64,000 nucleotides of DNA from Methylobacter sp. (GTDB lineage: Bacteria > Pseudomonadota > Gammaproteobacteria > Methylococcales > Methylomonadaceae). The position numbers and the translations under genes are program-made. Positions 17,701 to 27,500 of the stretch are shown here, piece after piece (within the stretch, counting starts at the first letter, position 1; each line of letters starts with the position of its first letter). Location: the NCBI RefSeq assembly GCF_004322395.1, contig NZ_SCTW01000133.1:1-64000 (forward strand). The letters run 5' to 3'. The notes below the pieces were generated by a model. The model was not told where the DNA came from. It saw only the letters and a program-made list of their open reading frames with translations, and made no database searches.

Positions 17701-19556
17701 GCGGGCTGCGCCTGGATTCTCAGCGCTTGCTCATCCAGCTCATCGCACAATAAAGCCTTAACGGAATAGCCTGCCTGCTCTGCGATAAGAGACTCACACT
17801 GATCGACAGCCGCGCGGAATACCGGTTCGGTCTGATATAAATCCCGGCCCATTTGGACATATTGGCTGCCTTGTCCTGTAAACAAAAACGCCAGTTTCGG
17901 CTTTTTCCATTCCGAACAAGATGCAAGATTATTCAGCAAACCAGGATCGAGTAACTGCTTGATCAGGCCTTCCGCATCATTTGCCACCACAGCCGCGCGG
18001 TAAGCAAAATGGCTGCGGCAAGTATTTGCGGTAAAGCAAAAGTCAGCGGCTTGGCTATTGGATAAATTCTTCAAAGCCTCGGCATATTGGCTGCACATCG
18101 CCTGTAAAGCCGCCTCTGTTTTTGCCGACACCGTCAATACAAAAGGCGCTTTGTCTTGCACCGGCTTAACCGCTTGCTCTGGTCCTTGTTGCAAAACCAC
18201 ATGCGCATTGGTGCCGCTCATACCGAATGAACTCACGCCCGCATAACGTTCTTCTGCGTTATTGGGCCAAGGGGTTAATTCAGTCGCCACCTTTAAATTA
18301 AACTGCTGCCACGGAATATAAGGATTGGGCTGAGTGAAGCCCAAACTGGCAGGAATCTGCCGATGCTTTAAAGTTAGCGCGGCTTTAATCATACTCACAA
18401 TGCCCGCCGCCGCTTCAAGATGGCCGACATTGGTTTTTACCGAGCCGATATATAATGGATTATCCGCAGCCCGATCCTGGCTATAAACCATGCCCAAAGC
18501 TTCCGCCTCAATCGGATCGCCTAATACCGTGCCGGTACCATGCGCCTCGACAAAGCCCACCTGCCCGGCCTCAATTTTGGCCTGATTTAAAACCTGCTTG
18601 ATCAGCTTTTGCTGAGCCAAACCGTTCGGAACCGTCAAGCCGCTACCGGGGCCGTCATGATTAACCCCACTAGCCCGGATAACCGCAATAATATCGTCGC
18701 CATCCGCTTGCGCATCGGACAGCCTTTTTAACACCAGCGCGCCGCAGCCTTCCCCACGGCCATAACCATCGGCGCCGGCATCGAAGGTTTTACTATGACC
18801 GTCCTCGGCCAACGCACCGACACGGGATAAAAACAGCGCCACATTCGGTGTCAACATTAACTGGACACCGGCCGCGATGGCTACCCTGGATTCGGCTTTA
18901 CGCAAACTTTGGCAAGCTAAATGAACGGCCACTAATGAAGATGAACAGGCGGTATCGACCGAAAGACAAGGCCCTTGCCAACCCATTACATAAGAAACGC
19001 GTCCCGAAGCAAAACAAAACCCGTTGCCGCTGCCGTCATAGGTGTTAATGCGTTGATAATCGTCCGCATACAGTTGCAGCAGGCCATAGTCATTCTGGCC
19101 TATGCCCAAAAACATGCCGGTATCGCTGTCGCGTAGCGAGTCAGGGACAATATTGGCGTGTTCCAATGCCTGCCAGCAGACTTCCAGCAACAAGCGCTGT
19201 TGCGGGTCCATGCTCTTGGCTTCACGCGGCGAAATGCCAAAAAACTCGGGATCGAAATAACCCGGCCGGTCGATAAAGCCCGCTTTACGGGTATACATTT
19301 TTCCTGGTGCGCCGTGCTGCTCGCTGTACAAGCGATCCATGTCCCAACGATCATCGGGCACATCGACAATCCCATGTTCAGCCCTGCTTAATAACTGCCA
19401 AAACTGCTCCGGCGAATTAACGCCGCCCGGAAACCGGCAACCCATTCCGACAATCGCAATCGGCTCATTCGACTTGGCTTCCTGGTCGAGCAAACGCTGC
19501 TTCATCTTTGCCAAAGCAATTGAGGCGCGTTTTAATTGGTCTTCATTATCTGCCAC
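14772..19556 (-). CDS. Type I polyketide synthase, KS-AT-KR-ACP (third extension module)
   Basis: A single-module PKS of 1594 residues. Order: N-terminal docking helix (about 5-28), KS (31-455, active Cys204 in DTACSSS, with EAHGTGT and KTNVGH), AT (about 555-860, GHSIGEY; the specificity loop reads HGFH, close to the malonyl-type HAFH), a long structural segment, KR (about 1188-1400, GGLGGLG, with Tyr in YAAANA), ACP (serine in GLDSIT at about 1500) and a C-terminal helical tail that looks like a docking domain. There is no DH, ER, MT or thioesterase, so it should add a beta-hydroxy two-carbon unit and hand the chain on. The start is GTG at 19556 with AGGTAG upstream. The cyclase gene precedes it by 30 bases. 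Confidence 0.93.
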   Translation of the reverse strand: MADNEDQLKRASIALAKMKQRLLDQEAKSNEPIAIVGMGCRFPGGVNSPEQFWQLLSRAEHGIVDVPDDRWDMDRLYSEQHGAPGKMYTRKAGFIDRPGYFDPEFFGISPREAKSMDPQQRLLLEVCWQALEHANIVPDSLRDSDTGMFLGIGQNDYGLLQLYADDYQRINTYDGSGNGFCFASGRVSYVMGWQGPCLSVDTACSSSLVAVHLACQSLRKAESRVAIAAGVQLMLTPNVALFLSRVGALAEDGHSKTFDAGADGYGRGEGCGALVLKRLSDAQADGDDIIAVIRASGVNHDGPGSGLTVPNGLAQQKLIKQVLNQAKIEAGQVGFVEAHGTGTVLGDPIEAEALGMVYSQDRAADNPLYIGSVKTNVGHLEAAAGIVSMIKAALTLKHRQIPASLGFTQPNPYIPWQQFNLKVATELTPWPNNAEERYAGVSSFGMSGTNAHVVLQQGPEQAVKPVQDKAPFVLTVSAKTEAALQAMCSQYAEALKNLSNSQAADFCFTANTCRSHFAYRAAVVANDAEGLIKQLLDPGLLNNLASCSEWKKPKLAFLFTGQGSQYVQMGRDLYQTEPVFRAAVDQCESLIAEQAGYSVKALLCDELDEQALRIQAQPAIFVFQYALLALWQNWGVKADFVLGHSIGEYAAACHAGVFSLQDALNLICARSRCINEYALPGGMIAVSADVDKVQPLINPFADQVSTAVINTARSIVISGLWTGLKGVMAALDQASLSYTQLNVAHGFHSPSMQPALQAFADVANTVTYHSPEIAIISTLTGQTVSHEMAQADYWVKHIRQPVQFYPAMQQLAGKGAEMLLEIGAKPVLSGLAKQIDETAKKQCIPNLTGKGDSRMEVYQALAQLYQAGLDLDWQVLSGGAGKIKLPTYPWQRQYYWVDQAGNKKQNNIAQASSKILQALAEGETESLLRSLWQGKTPDEAEQKLTLQILQSLSRLHYQEAQQQCAYQISWQAYELPKAKVKGIWLLIADQQGRAEALFNYWSEINIPAVLIEPAATYQKLSPQHYQLRFESEDDWQRCLADIPAECLESMRASVNFSLCDLSRNEHGIESLSQALNNVAVCYRVLKKQANRVPVWLVTENAQAVSESDSASGWLSAAAWGIGRVIALEQPELFAGLVDLSGSGAEQLKTLADIVTAEPTGEQIAIRAEGNYIARLTQCPSQALNVKIDQQGDYVITGGLGGLGLVVAQWLVANNAGRVWLLSRSIAKGEALRKIEQLRQQGGDVRCLQADIADGQAVSSVMAQIEQQGGRLKGVIHAAGVLQDGRLENLNTESFKQVLSAKVQGAWLLHQATKDLQLDFFVLFSSAASVLGSMGQAAYAAANAAMDGLAQYRKALDLPALTINWGAWAEVGMAANLDRVDQQRMQSSGVMAIKPEVAQVLLEQAIAGNASQQIIMDINWPVFKQAQSSAATKSFWQIMDGVEPEATAGLANTRAAIDFVQKMSELNEEDAYQFAKTQVEQALKQVLYLDADKPVDSHQGFFDMGLDSITVVELRENLEHRLACSLPATLLFDYANVADASWYLVQQYGKAEERAGAPEPDQPDASAEVQNLSEQELDKLISEKLERLLIETQDE

Positions 19557-19586
19557 GTATCTACCTATAATAAAACATAAAACGCA

Positions 19587-21473
19587 TCATACGTCCGCGT
19601 CAGCGGGAACTGCATTCATAACGTTATTGGATATATTTTCAATTATTAAGCTTAAATAACGAGGCGGCTGATTAAAATGATCGTTAATTAATGCTGAAGC
19701 TGTTTGAAAATCTCCTGCCAAGTATAACTGTACAGCTTGATTGGCTATTTCAATTTCTGTTTTTTGCTGCTCAGATAAACTAAGTAAGTCATAGGTTCGA
19801 TAAATAACTACGCTGGTTTCACGTCCCTTCACCAACGTTTTATCGATAATCCGGCAAAAATAGTCTGGCTCCAACTTCGCTACCGTTTGCTCGCTTACCA
19901 ATAAACTCTCGTCATAGTATTTACATAATGATTCAATGCGCGAAGTTAAATTCACCGCATCGCCTATAGCTGTATATTCGGTTCTGTTTTCTGAACCGAT
20001 ATTACCGATTAATGCCTCGCCGGTATGAATTCCTATGCCGATTTTCGTTTGCGACATATGTTCCTGATTGAATTCTTCTAACCTAAGCAATATTTTATGA
20101 GCCGCATCGACTGCTTGTTTAGCACTGTTCTGCAACGGCTCAGGCGCTCCAAATAACGCTAGAAAACCATCACCCAAGTATTTATTAACATGCCCATGAT
20201 GTTCGGTGATAATCGCTTCCATATTTGTAAAAAAACTATTCAAATAAACAACCACTAAGGAAGGGTCTTTATTCTCCGATAAACTTGCAAATCCTCTGAT
20301 ATCGCAAAACAAAATTGTAATTTCTTTTTTATCGCCGCCTAGTAACTTATTTCCAAGCAGCAGCTCAGTGACAATTTCATGCGGAATATACTTACCGAAA
20401 GCGCTACGAATGATCTCGCGTTCTTTTAAACCGCGAGCCATTTCGTTAAAGCTATAAGTCAAATATCCAAGCTCATCGCGGCTCTCTATCGTCATATGCT
20501 GATCGTAATGACCGGCACTAATCTTTTTGGCGCCAACAACCAGTTGCAGAATAGGTTTGGCTAACACCGAGCTAATTAAAATTAATGCCAAACCAAGTAC
20601 AACCAAGGTAACAACCAGGCCAGCAATAAAAAAACCAATTAACTTATGTAGAGGGTGAAGTATTACCGACGGCGGTAAATGAAAAACCAGATACCAATCC
20701 GCTATAGAAACTCTAGCTATAACAATATGATCATCCAGGTTAAATATATTCAGATTTTTCTTGGAGTTGACGGCCTGTAAAAACACCTCTCTATCAGGCG
20801 TGTCTTTTATATTTGCTCCTGGTTTACTATTTTCGCCGACAATAAAATCACCATTACCAGAAACGAGGCGGACATTATTGAGCTCATTCAAAGTAAAATT
20901 ATTTACAATGCTATCAATATTCTCGATGACTACATCCATTGCCAATACACCAATTAAACCGCCTTGATCGTAGACTGGGTGAGCAATGGTAACAACAATT
21001 TTAGAACTGGCTTCATCACGATAAGGGGGCGTAAATACGGGTGACTTACTTAAGACTGCCTGCAAATACCACTCTTTTTGCCTAGGATCATAAGTTTCCG
21101 GCGGAATCCAACCACTACCATCAACAAATTTGCCATTGGCAAACCCCATATAAATACTGAGTGCATCGTGTTTTTTCATAACCTCTTTAATAAGGCCTTC
21201 ACTTACAACCTGATCAGGATTTTCCGATATAGTAGCTCCAATAATTTGAAGAAAGGACAGCTTAGATTCCAGCCACTTATCAACCTTAGTCGCCGCCAGT
21301 TCGACTTTAGCCTCGGATTTTTCTGTCATTTCCTGCATAAACAATTCGTATGTAAAGAAAAAAACCCCGGCACCTAAGATAATAAAAATCGTAAACGTGA
21401 TCATTAATATCCATAACAGATATTTATTTCTTATTTTTTTAGTAAACAGCTGTTGATTATCGTTATTACTCAT
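19587..21473 (-). CDS. Membrane adenylate cyclase with Cache and HAMP domains
   Basis: A 628-residue class III nucleotide cyclase. Transmembrane helices at about 18-42 and 277-303 bracket a periplasmic double-Cache sensor (YDPRQKEWY at 128-136, Tyr151, Asp180). A HAMP domain follows, then the catalytic domain with metal ligands Asp391 (FCDIRGF) and Asp435 (LGDGF), purine-specifying Lys431 and Thr501, and transition-state Asn508 and Arg512. Lys plus Thr points to ATP, hence cAMP. Cyclases of this domain build are common, but this one lies inside the PKS operon, 28 bases after one PKS gene and 30 bases before the next, so it should be co-transcribed with biosynthesis. It may sense an extracellular ligand when the pathway is on; that is inference. 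Confidence 0.9.
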   Translation of the reverse strand: MSNNDNQQLFTKKIRNKYLLWILMITFTIFIILGAGVFFFTYELFMQEMTEKSEAKVELAATKVDKWLESKLSFLQIIGATISENPDQVVSEGLIKEVMKKHDALSIYMGFANGKFVDGSGWIPPETYDPRQKEWYLQAVLSKSPVFTPPYRDEASSKIVVTIAHPVYDQGGLIGVLAMDVVIENIDSIVNNFTLNELNNVRLVSGNGDFIVGENSKPGANIKDTPDREVFLQAVNSKKNLNIFNLDDHIVIARVSIADWYLVFHLPPSVILHPLHKLIGFFIAGLVVTLVVLGLALILISSVLAKPILQLVVGAKKISAGHYDQHMTIESRDELGYLTYSFNEMARGLKEREIIRSAFGKYIPHEIVTELLLGNKLLGGDKKEITILFCDIRGFASLSENKDPSLVVVYLNSFFTNMEAIITEHHGHVNKYLGDGFLALFGAPEPLQNSAKQAVDAAHKILLRLEEFNQEHMSQTKIGIGIHTGEALIGNIGSENRTEYTAIGDAVNLTSRIESLCKYYDESLLVSEQTVAKLEPDYFCRIIDKTLVKGRETSVVIYRTYDLLSLSEQQKTEIEIANQAVQLYLAGDFQTASALINDHFNQPPRYLSLIIENISNNVMNAVPADADV

Positions 21474-21501
21474 TTAGTTGATCACTTTTAGAAAGCTTAA
21501 C

Positions 21502-24500
21502 TTATTCTTTATATAGAGACAGACAGTCACCATCCAAATCCAAAAACCTATCTATATCGGCCAATTGTTCTTCCAATGAAAAACCGGCTTCTTGGATGGT
21601 TATAGTGTTTGAATCCTGCTCTTTGTAATTTTGCGACGTAGCCACTGCTTTTACAATTTCAGGCTTTTTGCTTTTATTAATCAATACGTCTAATAAATGC
21701 TCCGATAATGCTGATACTGAGGGGTATTTAAAAGTTAACGTAGCATCCAGGGTAATATCTAACTCGCGCTGCAAACGGTTGCGTAATTCCATTGAGGTTA
21801 GCGAATCCATACCCAATTCAAAAAAGCCTCGCCTTGGGTCGATTTCTGTTGAAAGCCCTAATACTGATCCGGCCATCTGGCTGATGTGATTTAGCATTAG
21901 CTCTTGCTGCTGATCAGGGGTTTGTTGCAGGAGTGAGTATATTGATTCGGTTTGTTCGCTGTTTTTGGACACTTGGTTTGGCTGTGGGTTTAGCACGTTT
22001 TGAAAAAAGTTTTCGCTATTGCCTGCATCCTGACTGTTTACATAGAGGTTAAAATCGATGTCGACAATGGCCATATTGGCTTCATCAGAGCCTACGACGG
22101 TTTGCATTGCATTCAGTGCGGTTTCGGCTTGCATCGGCCTGACACCCATCACTTGCCACTGCCGCCGCCGTGTATCGTTTACTGCTGCGGCCATGCCGGT
22201 ATCTTGCCATACGCCCCAGTTGATACTGTGCGCGGGCAGGTTTTTCTGTTGCCGGTAAGCGGCCAGCGCATCGATAAAAGTATTGGCGGCGACATAATTA
22301 GCTAAACCGCTGGCGGCTAATAAAGAAGCCGAGGACGAAAACAGCACGAAGTAATCCAGCTCCGCTTTAAGCTCTGTACCAAGCCGATGCAGATTCCATG
22401 AACCTTGTACTTTGGCCGGAAAGACCTTACTGAATATGCTCCAGTCATAGTCCTGCAATAAACAATCTGCAAACACCCCGGCACTATGAAAAATACCGGC
22501 CAAAGCTTGCCGGCCGTTACAGTACTTATCAACCGCTTGTTTAAGAGCCTGATAATCACTGATATCGACGGCATCCACATTGATATTAATTCCGTTGGCT
22601 TTGGCCTGTTCCAGCCATTGTCCAATCGATTCCGAAGGTGCAGTTCTAGCCAGCAATATTAAGTGTTTAGCGCCTTGCTCTATCAACCATTGCGTCACTT
22701 TAAAACCCATGCCGCCAAAAGCGCCGGTGACTAAATAAACGCCTTGATTCTTGATAGCTAACGGCTTGCTGTTATCAATCGCACAAGCTGCCAAGCGCGG
22801 CACAAAAAGCTGCTGATCCCGCACTGCGCCCTGTAACTCATTGGTTAAGCCCGTTTGGCTGAGTTGTTTTAGTACCGGGGCACTTAGCGCCGTCTCGACC
22901 TGAATATCCAACAGGCGGCAATGGAACTGCGGATACTCTTTGGCAACCACTCTGACCATACCCCACAATGCGGCCATCGCGGGTTGCAGTTGATCGCTTT
23001 TGCCAATTTGTTGAGCCCCTTGCGTTATCACGTTAAATGCTTGCAGCACTACATTCTGAGCGCCTAAAGCTTGCACCAAATGCAAGGTGCCTGCACAAAG
23101 CTGACCGAGCGTTTCTTCTACATCCTGGCTTTGGCTGGCCTCAGTTATTTTGGCATCCAGCGGCCAGCAATTCAGTACGGCGCGTTTAGCCGGTTCGGAT
23201 TGCTCAAGCCAATGGCTAACCAACCGGTTAAAATCGTCTTTCTGCAATGGATCGACAGTCCATACGCCATCGTCGCTCTGAGTATAATTTTGACCGTAAC
23301 TTACCAAAGTACAGGTATCGCCCTGCGCTGTTAAGTAAGCGGCTATGGTGTCAGCCAAGCCTAGCCGATCTTTTAAAACCAGCCAGTCAATGGCTTTGGC
23401 GGTATTAACAGGCTGAGTCAAAATCACGCTTTGCCGACATAAGCGTTCGGTTGCATCCAGTTTTGCAGTGATTAAGGCGGGATGATTAAATCCTGTCCGG
23501 GTTAATAGCTGCTGCCAGCCTTTTTCATCCAGTAATGGATAATTTTGGTATATGCGATGATCGGTGAACGCCCACCAGCCGTCAGTCAGGCCAAAGATCA
23601 AATCAACCCATAACTGCGGTTTTAAGCCTTCCAACAGCATTAACACGCCGTTGGCTGATAGCAACTGATGCACATGAGCCAATGTTTTATTCAAGTCTGC
23701 GGTGGCATGAATCACATTGGCAGCAATCACCAAATCAAAATCATGTTCGGCAAAGCCTTGTATGTTTGGGTTTTGGCTGATGTCCAATGTTTGGTATATG
23801 AGCTGGTCGTAATCGGCAAAATTCGTTTCCGCCTGACTAAAAAATGCAGCGGACAAATCGGTATAGGCATATTCAAAATCAACCGTTTCAGCCAATAGCG
23901 GTAAAACATGCCGCGTGGTACCGCCAGTACCGGCACCGATTTCCAATACTTTTAATTTCCGGCCTTTAGGCACTAAAGCCAACCAGCCTTTTAATGCCTG
24001 GACTGCACTGCTATTCAGGAGCTTAAAACCTTCCGCTTGGCTGTATAAAGTCGCTGCGGATATATCGCTGTTTTCAGGGAACAGTAGCGGCAGAAAATCG
24101 GCCTTTCCGGTTAATACCCCCGCTAAAGCCTGTCCGCATTGATTTAGCAATTGCATCTCGATGCTGCTGTCAATCGCGCTGTGCTGAGGATTAACCGCCA
24201 ACGGCTTCACCAGCCGCCATTGCTCTTGTTGCTTGGTTAAGTAGTCAGCTTCGGTTAAGGCTGTTAAACAGCGGTCTAGCAGTTTTGTGTAACGCGGCAA
24301 TACGCCTAATTGCTGTTGGCATTGCTGTAAATTAAAAGACTGATCAAGCTGATAGGGAAAAGCCAAATCCAGCAAAGCTTGCATCACATGATTTAGAGCC
24401 TGGCTTTCCAGAACCGGCAAATATTCAATATCCGTATTGCCCTGGTTTTGCCAGTATTGCTCCGGTGTTTGTGCAATATGCTCCAACCAAGCGGCAGTTT

Positions 24501-27500
24501 TGGCAGAATCGATATCGTCCGATAATAAGCCCAAAGACTGCCATTGTGTTTTATAAAAAAGACTGTCCGGTTTGCTCAGCTCTATCTTCTTTAAACACAT
24601 CCCTTTTATTTGAACGATAGGCAAAGCGCCCTCGCCCAAAATATCAATATCGAAAACCGGTTGATCCGTATCGCAGCCCTCTCTCAAGGCCGCATAAGCA
24701 TGAATGTCGCCTTGGCCCATAGCGCGATAGAAAGACAATGACTCCAAGCCCATTTGCACATAAGTCGCTTTATCTTGCTGCGGCAACAAACTGCCCGTCA
24801 CTTGAAAGCAGGCATCCAGCATCGGAGGATACAGGTAATAGGCGCCCTCTTTTACCGTTTTGATCTTGCCTTGCACCTGTCCGTCTTGCGCCGACAAACT
24901 TTCCAATAACCGATAGCACGATCCAAAGTCGATACCACGCTCGGCCATTATTTGATAAAACTCATCAACGCTTAAGGCTTTATTCAAAGGCGATGTATTC
25001 AATAGCGGTTGAGCCGGTTCTGTCGACGCTTTAATCCGGGCATTAAAATGACATTGCCAAACGGATGTATCCGATAAAGGCCGTGCAAAAATAGCGCAAT
25101 CGTAACCGTCTGCAAGCGCTGTTAAGATCAATTGCAGTTGCACTTCTTGATCGCTGTCCAGCATCAAAGGAGCGGGGTAGCTGACCTGCGTTATTTGGCA
25201 AGCTGTACCGCCAAAAGCGGCTATTGCCATTTCCAGGTAATGCGCGGCCGGAACCAGTATCTTGCCGCGATAGCGGTGATCCTGATGAAAAGCCGGACTC
25301 TCGGCATTCAACAGTGCGGTAAAAACCTGCTTACCGGCCTCGCCCGCGAGTTCAAGCTTGCTGTGTAATAAAGGATGCAATGACGCGATTTGCTCTGGCA
25401 ATGCTGTCCTGGTGCTACGCTTAAACCAGTATTTTTTCCGTGTAAAAGGATAGCCCGGCAAGTTTAAATACCGGCCTTTAAAGCTTTGGTAATAGTTCGG
25501 CCAATTTATATTCAGGCCCATTTGATAAAGCGCAGAAATAGTATGCAACAACTCGGCTCCGCTATCCTGGCCGTTGATTGAACTGACCGCCTGAATCGTA
25601 TCGCCAGCATATTCGCGTTGCAGTAGTTTAGTCAGTACATTTTGCGGCCCGATTTCCAAGGCCAAATTCACTTCCTGAGTTTGTAGTTCCGCCAAGGCCT
25701 GGGTAAACAAAACCGGCTTGCTAATCTGATCAACCCAATAATCTGCGCCGGCAATTTCATTGCCGATCAGCTTGCCGGTTTTAGTCGAAATAATGTTTTT
25801 TGTAGGAGCTTGATAGTTAATGCTCTGGGCGATGGCCGCGAAGTCTTCCAACATCGGGGCCATTAACGGCGAATGAAAAGCCCTATCGACTTTCAATTCC
25901 ACATAAGCCAGCCCTTGTTGATCCAGGTAGGCGCCAAACCGGGTTAATTCATTCGTAGACCCGGACACAACCGTATTGGTTTTGCCGTTATAGCCGGCAA
26001 TGCACAACTGGCTGGCGCTTGCCTGCAATGCTTGATTAACTTTTTCGGCACTGGCTAACACAGCCATCATTCCGGCCGGTTCGGTCAGGGACGTCATTAA
26101 CCGGCCACGATGGCTAACCAACTTTAAACCATCTTCAAAACTGAATACGCCAGCCAAACAGGCGGTAGCATATTCGCCGACGCTATGACCGATAAAGCAC
26201 TCAACTTCAAGCCCCAAGGCGAACCAGGTTTCGGCTAGCGCAACTTGAAAACAATATAAGGCAGGCTGGGCATATTGCGTTGCCAATAACTGTTTTGCGC
26301 CCTGCTCGGTAAATAAAAGCTCTTTTAACGAAACGCCCAGTTGTTGTTTAAACGCCGGCTCGCACTGGTCAAGCTTTTCGGCTAACAATGGCAAGTAAGC
26401 GGCAAAATCATTCAGCGCGCCGTTAAAAGCGCCCTGTCCGGTAAACAACATCGCAATACGCTTTTCCTGAATAGCCGCGCCGTCTTTTATGTTCCGCAAG
26501 CTGTTAATTGCCTCAGCTACGGTCGCGCAAGAAAAAGCGGTTCGGTATTGGAAATGATCCCGCCCGGCATTGGCCGCATAACAAAAATCAGCCAAATCGG
26601 TATTCGGATAAGCTATTAAATAATCGCTATAAGACTGTACTAAATGCTGCAATTCATGCTGGTCATTTGCCGATACGGTTAACAGCTGATGCGATTGTTT
26701 GCAGCTTAAATAAGACTGATCCTGCTCGGGCGCTTGAGCCACCAGAACATGGGCATTCGTGCCTCCGAAACCGAAAGAACTGATTCCGGCAATACGTTGC
26801 TGACCGGGCTCTGCCTGCCAATCGCTCAGTTGCTGATTGACCTTCAAATTCATTGCCGGCCAATCAACATGCCGGTTAGGCCTGTGAAAATGCAATTGCT
26901 TGGGTATTTTGCGATGTTGCAGCATTAAAACGGTTTTGATAAAACCGGCAATGCCGGCCGCGCCTTCCAAATGGCCTATACTGCTTTTGACAGAACCGAT
27001 AGTTAACGGCGTTTGCCGCCGGCTGCCGTAAACTGCCTGCAATGCTTCAATTTCAATCGGATCGCCCAGGCTGGTTCCGGTACCGTGCGCTTCAACATAA
27101 CTGACTTGATCGGCTTTAAGCCCAGCTGCCTGCAAAGCCTCGACCAATACCTGACGCTGCGCGCTGCCGTTGGGTGCGGTTAAGCCGCTGCTGCGCCCAT
27201 CCTGATTGGTTGCCGAGCCTTTAATTACGGCCAAGATATTGTCGCCGTCGCGTAGCGCATCGGACAATTTCTTTAATACAACGACGCCGCAGCCTTCGCC
27301 GCGCACATAGCCGTCGGCGCTGTCATCGAAGGTTTTGCAGCGCCCTTCCGGCGACAACATTCCCGCACGAGAAAAATTAATGCTGAACTCGGGCGACAGC
27401 AAGGAATTGACGCCACTGGCTAAAGCCAGCTCGCATTCCCCTGCGCGTAAACTTTGGCAGGCCAAATGTATGGATACTAAGGACGAGGAACAGGCCGTAT

